Below, piece after piece: positions 33,131 through 42,100 of a stretch of DNA of 64,000 nucleotides. Numbering within the stretch: position 1 is the first letter of the stretch; each line of letters begins with the position of its first letter. The notes beneath the pieces were generated by a model, which saw nothing but the letters and a program-made list of their open reading frames with translations, did not search any database and was not told the origin of the DNA. This DNA is from Vreelandella zhanjiangensis DSM 21076 (GTDB lineage: Bacteria > Pseudomonadota > Gammaproteobacteria > Pseudomonadales > Halomonadaceae). A program made the position numbers and the translations under genes. Where the stretch lies: assembly GCF_000377665.1 (NCBI RefSeq), contig NZ_KB898649.1:310001-374000 (forward strand), written 5' to 3'.

Positions 33131-36100
33131 TTACATCAATGCGCCCTGAGCATCTTCCTGTACCCCGCTGATGCTGACATCGTCACTGAGTGCCGCTACC
33201 TCCTCATCTAGATATGAAGCATCATTCGCTTCAGAGGCCATGGCCATCATCATACCCATGTTCGAAGCGCTGGCCGATTCTGCGCCCGCATCCCGGGTGA
33301 TCTGGAAAGACGCCAGATCCATGGAGCCGCCGTTGAAGGTAATGCGCAGAACCTGAACGCCCTCCTCTAAGTCCAGCGTCAGCGAAGGTCCATCGACATA
33401 CACGCCCCAGTCACCGGAGTTGGGTACCGAGCCGCTGGCCTGCTCATAGAAGCCTCCATTCTGCTCCACCGCCGCGGTAATGGTGCGTCCATCGTCGGGA
33501 CTTGCGGTAACGAACGACAGGGTATGACTTCCCGCCTGCTCGACGTTAATGGTGTACTCCAGCCACTCGCCCTCATCCACCCAGCCGACGGCCTCTCCTT
33601 CCCCGACGATATCCACACCGTCGCCAGGGCGCACGTCTGTGCCGATCTGGTAGGCATCCGCGTCGTTGTAGGCAACCCCTTGGCCACCTTCATCGTAATT
33701 AACCGCATCAAGTGTCAGCCCTTCATTGGCATCCACTAGCCACGGGGTTCCCTCCGCGTTGAACGCCTGCTGCCCATCACGCGACAGAGTGAACGAGGCC
33801 AGGTCCATCGATCCACCGTTGAACGTGAGCCGCAGCACCTGCTCGCCAGCTTCAAGCGCGACCTGCGAGGCATCGGTGGGCTGGAAATTACTCCAGCCGC
33901 CGGTTGGTGATACCGCCACCGGGCCGCTTGATGCGTAGGGCGTACCGTCACCTTGGGTAAAGGTGGCCGTGATACTGCGCTGAGAGCCGCCAGCCTCGCC
34001 AAGTGCTGACAGGAATGACATGTCATAGACACCGGCCTGCTGAATATTGAGCGTGTACTCTACCCATTCGCCCTCATCCACCCAGCCGATAGCATCGCCA
34101 TTGCCTACGATATCCACGCCATCACCGGGACGCATCTCGGTGCCGATCTGGTAGTCATCGGCATCGTTGTAGGCAACCCCCTGTCCTCCCTCGTCATAGT
34201 TCGCGGCCTTGAGGCTGAAGTTGCCTCCCACAAGCCATGCCTCGCCATTGGGGGTGAAGGCCCGCTGACCGTCGTCTACGGGGGCTTCTTCTACTGCCAG
34301 CGTAAAGCCTGTCTGAACGCTGGCCTGGCCATCAGAGGCCGTAACGATAATGTCGAAGCTTCCCGCTGCAGTAGCCGTCCCGGAGAAAATTCCGTCCGAG
34401 GACATGGATATTCCGCTGGGCAGGCCGCTGGCGGTATACGTCAAGCTATCGCCATCGGCATCGATAAACGCATCGGCAGGCAGGCTGAAGCTTATTGCAT
34501 CGCCTTCCACCAAGATGACGTCGTCAATGCCTGCTTCGACCACCGGCGCTTGGTTGGCGGGCGTCTGATCGACGGGCGCCAGGTTGAACGAGGCCAGATC
34601 CATCGACCCACCGTTGAAGGTAAGCCTTAGCACCTGTTCGCCAGCTTCAAGCGCGACCTGCGTGGTAGCGGTCGGGGTAAACGTCGTCCAACTTCCGGTT
34701 GGTGACACTCCTACCGGCGACGCCGTTACGTAGGGCGTATCCCCCTTGGCAAAGCTTGCGGTAATGGAACGGGCAGCCGAATTGGTCGAAGCCATGGAGG
34801 TCAGGAAGCCGAGGTCGTAAACGCCGTCTTCCGCTACGTTGATGGTGTATTCCACCCACTCACCGTTCTCTATGAAGCCAATTGCCTGTGAGGGAGTAGA
34901 GATATCTACCGCTTCGTCGGAGCGGAAAGAGCTGCCTTGGTGGGCGGCATCCGAGTCGTTATAGGCAACGCCCTGACCGCCGTTATCATAGAAGCGTGCT
35001 TCCAGAGTCAGCCCATCGGCACCCACTTCCCAGGCTGTCTGGGTATCGTTGTAAGCACTCTGGCCATCGTCGGCAGGCGCTACAAAGTCGAGGTTGAACG
35101 AGGCCAGATCCAATTGACCGCCGTTGAAGGTCAGCCGCAGTACCTGCTCTCCTTCCTCCAGCTCGAAGGTCAGCGGACCCACGGTCTGGAAGCTGGTGAA
35201 GCTGCCGGTATTGGGAAGGTTCTGCACCTGTGATGGGGTGTAGAACTCGCCATCCTGCTCGAACGCGGCCGTAATGGTCTTGCCACCGCTCGTCGCAGAG
35301 GTTGAGAAGCTCAGCGTATAGGTACCCGCCGTTTCCACATTCAGGGTGTATTCGACCCACTCACCGTTAGCGATGTAACCCAGCGCCTCGGTACCGATCG
35401 AGATGTCCACCGCCTCGTCGGAGCGGAACGGCGCGCCCTGATGGCCGGGCGTGGTGTCGTTATACGCCACGCCCTGGCCGCCGTTGTCATACAGTTTCGC
35501 TTCCAGCGCTAAGCCTTCACTGCCCACCACCCAGGCGGTCTCACTAGCATTAAAGGCGGTCTGACCGATTGGTTCAGGGTTATCGAGGAAGTTCGGCACG
35601 CCGTCGTTGTTATCGTCGTCGTACAGATCCACCCGGCCGTTGCCATCGGCATCCTCCGCCCCCGTCGGGTCATAGGGAGTAACGTTCTCCACCAGGAAGA
35701 TATTGTCGTTGTAGTCGTAGTTCACCCCGGCATAGTCCTGGATCACGATATAAGTGTCCGGAATGACGTTGCCCGCAGCGTCCTTGGCGATATACACGCG
35801 AATCAAATGGCCGTCGCTTGCGTCCCAGTTAAGATTGGTGCCCGGGTTACCAATGGCATCAACGGTGTCCTCGTAGAGGTTGGCATCCGGATCCGACCAG
35901 GAAATGTACCCCTGACGACCTGATATTTCAGCGAAGAAGCCAAACGGCGCATCGCGATCCAAGGTGGTTGTGGTCAGCTGGTTGCCGTTGTTGAGCGTGC
36001 GCGGCAACAGCGTCTGACCATCCGCCTCATCGTGGGCCAGAATCTCATCGCGGTTGCGGCTATCCACATCGTGGATGAACAGTCGGGCCACATCGCCCTG

Positions 36101-39100
36101 GGTATGATAGGCCGCCAGCTGAGTTATCTTGATCGGTGAGCTGCCCTCAGCGCGCTGGAAGTACGGTGCCAGAATTTCGTCGCCGTTGGCTTCCACCAAC
36201 CCCCCCTTGTTCATCTGCCCTTCGGCCACATTGGTGGTGTAGCCAAAGGCGTTGATGATTTCCTGAACCAGGGGCTCTTGACCGCTTTCAGACTGGTTCT
36301 GAGCAAGGCCCGCCAGCTGTATAACTTTCTCGCCCTCATCGGCATCGCTTGAATTGATGATCAAGCTCGCTTCATAGAGGCTTGCATCGTTCGGGTCATT
36401 GGCGATGAAGCGCACCGTCACATCGATGGCCTCACCCGGCTCCAGCGTTACCGCTGAGAAGGCCTGGGTAAGTTCGAACAACGTGGTATCGCTGACCTCG
36501 ATGCTTTCGACATCCAGGTTCTCGAAGCCATCGTTTCTGAGCGTGATGGTCACTTCGTCGTGCACCATCTGCGCGGCGTTAGCCGGGTTTTCAATGCGCG
36601 ACATTACCAGGCGATCATTGGACGGCACGCCGTCGTTATTGATCACCGTGAGCTCACCACCGGTTACCGGCGTCACGCCCTCAATGAGAAACATGTTGTC
36701 GTTGTAGTCGTAGTTGATGCCGGTGTAATCCATGATGCCCAGATAGGTATTGGGAATCACGTTGCCGTTGGCATCCAACGCCCGGAACATGCGCACGGTG
36801 TAGCCGCGCTCGATACCCTCGGCATCGGCTGGCGGCGTACCACCTCCTTGAGGGTTCAACGACGGGTCGGTGGACAGGTTGGCCACCTCAATGCCAAACA
36901 CACCTTGACCGGCCCAGCTGCCGGGAATATCGGCAAGCGAGAAGCTCGCAGTAGCGAACTGTCCATTGCTTTTCACCGGCAGAAGGGACTGGTTGTTATC
37001 TCCCGCATGGTTGCTGAAGATGATGTCCTGATTTTTATTACCCGGATTATGGATGCCTAGCGTCGCACCTCCATCACCATGGTAGGCCGCCAGCTGGGTA
37101 ATCTTGGCTTCCCCGGCGCCGTCTGCCAACGCCCAGTAACGCGACATTACTTCATCATCGTTAACGGGACGATATAGATCGAAATCGTTGAGCACGGAGT
37201 TCTCACCGCCGCCCACCGTGGTCAGGCCATCGATACGGTTACCAAAGCCGAACACTTCCCATACTTCATTGACGTTGGGTTCCCAGCCGCCCTCGTCACG
37301 CGCCTGCCAGAAGCCGGCCATATGAATTTCGGCAACCGGCGAATCAGCGTCGTTAGTGACCAGACGAATACGGCCTTCGAATACACCATCACCCGCGTCG
37401 TTGGTAGGCGCCGTGTAGCTGGCGCGATCAAACAGCACCGTTACTTCGAGCGATTCACCGGCGGCGAGCGTCATGTCTTCAAAGATGCTGGGATTTTCCA
37501 GCACGAATGGACCTTCGATATCGGCGTCGAGTATCTCCAGCACATCGCTGCCGGTGTTGGAGATCGTGACCGTCGCGCTTTCCTTGAAGTCGCGATTGGG
37601 GTTCGAGGCGCTGTTGTTCTCCAGATAGCTGAAGTGCAGTCGATCAGAGAAGTAGGCAGCATCGCCGCTTTGTACCGCGATATCGGCATTGTCATTGCCA
37701 GAGACCGGCATTACATCCAAATAGTCCAGATCATCGGCGCCATCGGCCGTGGAAACCGCACGCAGGTTGTACTCCACACCCGCCTTGAGTTCGACATAAA
37801 CACCCTCTTCGCCAGCCTCTCCCACGCCCGGGTAGGCCAATACTTTCACCGCCTGGCCGTTCAGGGTTAGAGTCAACCCCTGGCCATCGTCACCCCCGGC
37901 ATTCGCTGCCAGATCCAGGCGATAGAGACCATCGGCATCGACCGTGAAGTAGAAGTCGGCGGTCAGCTCGTTAATGGTGCGAGCACTATCGCCACTCTCA
38001 AGCTCGATACGTGCCCCATCCGAAACGTCGGCATACAGCGGAACGAAGTTATCAGTCGGCGCATTCGGCACCTGCAACAGGTCGATATTGGGACCCACGG
38101 CGTTCGGCGCAGTCAGGGTGATGGTATTGCTGCCCGCCTGCAGGGTGACCAGGGTGTTCTGGAAGAACCAGTTATCCTCGGCGGCGTTACTTTGACCTTC
38201 AAAGTTCAGCTGCCCCAGATCGACGCCGTTGATAGTCAGGCCCAGAGGGCGGTCGGCCTTGGTCGCACCCAGGGCGTAGCGGAAACCAATGTCATAGCTG
38301 CCCGCCTCGCTGACATCAATGGTCCAGCTAATCGTCTGATCACCCGTTCCATCAAAGTCGACGAAGCCGTCACCGGAGGCGTTGCGATCATCGTTGCTCG
38401 AAAGCACGACCAGCGGACCATTAAGCGTCGCGCTTTCGGCTTCATACTGAGTCACGTCCGGCGTGGTATCCGGCTCAGCTCGCAGGATCTCCAGCTGATC
38501 GATATTGGGGCCGGTATTGGCGGTGGCTTGCAGGCGCACCGTGTTCTGACCGCTAACCAACGTGGCCGCCACGTCTTCGGTCAGCCACTCGGCCCAGGCC
38601 GCGTCGCTGGTCAACCCTGGCGGCGGACTGAAGTCGAACACGCCGACGCTTATGTTATTGACGAACACCTCAAGTGGACGGTTGGCATCGCCACCGTTGG
38701 CATAGCGCAGCCTCAGTACTGAATCGCCTGCCTGAGCGGCGCTCAGATCGAACGTGAAGGTGAGGAAGTCGACGTTAGTGGAGCCGAAGTCGGCGTACCC
38801 CCCCAGAACACCGTCGTTATCGTTGGTATTGCCATCCACACCGAAGGATCCCGGGCGCAGGCCGTTGGGCAGGCCCTGGGTGGTTTCCGGATTACTGGCA
38901 TCGCGGATCTGGATCTGGGCGCCAGCTCCCGTTGCGATCGTCACTGCGGTGCCGTCATCCGGCGTCTTATCTTCAGCCTGAATGATCAGCAGCGATTCCA
39001 AATCACCTGGCTCGGGATCAACCGGATCCACCACTCCACCCGGCGCCGGGTCTAAGCGAATGATCTGGCTCTGGCCATTACCGCGGTTCAGTGTCAGCAC

Positions 39101-42100
39101 GTAGAGCTGTCCGGTGACCGGGTTCTCGATAATATCCAGCGGATCTACATAGCTGATAACGTTGCCGTTAGGATCACGCAGCACGTCATCACCGATCACA
39201 TTGCCGTTAGCATCCAGCGTGATTGAGCGAATGTCGTCGCCACCCGAGTACTCGGTGAACAGCACATTACCTTGCAGGTTGCCGCCGAACACACCGCTGG
39301 TGTACTCCACCGCGCCGTTGGGTGAGCGGTTCTCGCCAAGTGAATAAACACCGGAGATATCGTAGGTGCCCTCGGGGTTGGTGCCTACCGGATAGCGGTC
39401 AACCTGGTTGGGGTCGCTGCCGCCCGTCGGGTTGCCGCCATTCATGATGTACTCATCGCGCAGCGGATTAGGGTGACCGTAGTAGCCCCCTTCAACGATC
39501 TTGAACAGATAGTCGTCCTGTTTCTCGACGTTGGTGTAACGCTCGTTTTCAGGCGTTGAAGGGTCGTCCGGTACGTTGCCGCCTGCCGCCGAGCCGTTGG
39601 TTGGTACATACAGGAAGCCGTTGGAGTGCCATACCAGGTCATAGGCGTTCCGCGCCCCGGTGGCAAAGATCGTCAGCACCGCGTCTTCGGCGTAGGGGTC
39701 GTAGAAACTCTGAAGCACGTTGCCGTCAGCATCCTGCACCGTGGCGACACCACGCTCGTCGAACACCAGGAATTCGCCGTTGCCCATGGGGATAGGATCA
39801 TCCTTGGGATGGCCGTCGGGGTCATTGTAGCGTGTGTTCTGGCCATTGTTGGGCACAGGTTCGGTGGAGACATCAAAGCCTCCAGGAGGTGCGTCGCGGG
39901 TCGGATCGATTTCCATTACGGCAGCGTTCAGCAGACGCTCGGGGCGGTTGCCCCAGGCGCTATCCGGTTCACCCATGGCCGAGTTGGAGCCCTGAATCAG
40001 ATATAGCAGGTGCGTCGGCACGTCGGGGTTGGTGGCCGCGTCATAGTCGGGATTAGCGCGGAACTCGAGACTATTGGTCACATGGTCGCCGTTGGAGCGC
40101 GGCAGCCCAGTGATGTAGGGCTCGGCGACACCTGAGAAATCGCTGCCGCCATCCAGGGTGATCTTGGTGACGCGACCGCTAAACTCCGGCACGCCGTTAT
40201 CGCGCCCGTTGAGCGGGATCGGATAATTATCGGTAATCCACAGCACGTTCGAATCGGTGGGATCGACCGTCAGGCCGATAATGCCCCGTCGGTCGTTACC
40301 GCTTTCAGCGCCGGCTTCAAAGAAGTAATCGCTCGGCAGTGAAAGCTCCTGGCGGTTAACCAGCGAGCCGTCGCTTGGGTCTATATCAAAGCGCAGGATC
40401 TGCCCGCCGATGGTGGCCACGTACATGGTCGAGCCGTCGGAAGTAATCTCAAGCGACGTGAAGCCAAAGGCGTTATCCGCGGCGCCGTTGAGTTCAACCA
40501 CATCGTTGAAGGCCACATCGCGAGGCACCACCTCGGGCGTTTCACCAGTGACGAAGGTGTTGGTGTACTTCTGGAACTCACGGGTCGGCGCCGAAGCGTC
40601 ATCGTTGGGGCCACGGTCCTGGAAGCCATCGATCACCAGGGTATAGCTGGTGAACGGTTTGAGCATACCACTGGGCGAAATCGTCAGCGAATCGAAACCG
40701 CCCGTCGTATTGACGTTGAAGGAAACTTCCTCGCCGGTGACCGTTTCAAACAGCTTCACGGAGCCGTCGTTAAGGCTCTCAAGCAAAGCACCGCCACGTC
40801 CGTCGACCACGGAGATTCCCACGAAGATATCCGAGGATGGATCAACGCCGGTGGGGATAGCGCCATCTTCAGGGTCAAGATCAAACTCCACCTCGTTTTG
40901 CCCGACACCGGCAATGGCCCGTGCGTCGGTGAAGAAGGCATAGTCCTCCGGGGCTGCGCGGTCATCATCCGGGGTCAGATCCGGGAGCGATTGGATCTCG
41001 ATGTACTGGATCTCGGTGTTCTCATTATCCAGCCCCATAGAGTCCAGCGTCAGACGACCGTCGGTGACCTGCACGATGCGAGTCACCAGGTCAGAACGCA
41101 CACCGTCGGTGTCATCGGCCGGATTGCTATCCGCCGGGAAGTCATCTGGCCGGAAAGGCGTGAAGGGGTCATTGAACAGCTCGCCCTCCGCGTTCAGAAC
41201 ATTGCGGCTGTCGTAAGGGCCTGAGGTATCACCAATCGAAATGGTGACCTCATAGTAGCCGTCGGCAAGCTCGATTTCCCAGCCGGCGCGTACATAGTTG
41301 CTTCCGGGCTGGTCAAAATGGGCATAGGTGCCCTGGCGTGGGTCGAGACCCGCGATGTCGTCGGTGCGGTCGTTGACCGCCACGCTGGTCAGCTCGCTAA
41401 TATCCAGCGGCGTCGTGCCGGGCTCACTGTCATAGATCGAGGCTTCGGTTACCCAGCCATACTGATACGTCTGACCATCAATGGTCACTGACTGGGTGCC
41501 GAACGCCTTGCCGTGGTCGGCAATATAGCCCTCCGGTACCGCGACACCTTCGGGCTGGAAGTTGATCTTGACCGAGAACCGGTCAACGGGCTCGACTACT
41601 GGCGGCGGCGCAACCCCTTCGCGAGTCACGCTGAGGCTATCGATATTAGGGCCAGCGGCAGTCAGGTTCTCTAGCCGAATTGTATTGTTGCCCGCCGCGA
41701 GCTCAACCTCGATCTCTGCCACTGTCCAGTTCTGCCATCCAGCGGCGTCCACACCGGTCGCGGCAAAGGCAATACTTCCCTGGGAAGCGCCGCCGACCAA
41801 TATATCCATGGGCCGGTCGGCGCCATTTCCGCCTGCGTTGGCATAGCGAACCGTCAGGGTATAAGTGCCAGCTGCCTCAACGGCGACGTCGAAGAAAGCC
41901 GCATCACCAACCTCGTTACCCATGTCGAGATAACCGGTGCCAGTATAGCCATCCCACAGCCCATCCGGGCCAGCCGCTTCGTTGGTTTCAGGATTGCTGG
42001 CGTCACGCACCAGCGTATCAGGGGTCGGCTCATCATCATCGATCGTTAGTGCTTCGCCCTGAATATCGAAGGCAAACGGCGCGGGAGGCGTTTCGCCATC

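Noticed and set aside
34300..35660. RTX calcium repeats in the giant protein
   Set aside because: Asp-rich stretches are a thrombospondin-3-like segment and Ig loops. No tandem G-G-x-G-x-D-x-x-x units were found.
36560..38722. Long plus-strand frames opposite the giant gene
   Set aside because: They are shadows: repeated Gly/Asp/Asn/Thr codons leave the reverse frame open. They lack ribosome sites and family motifs.
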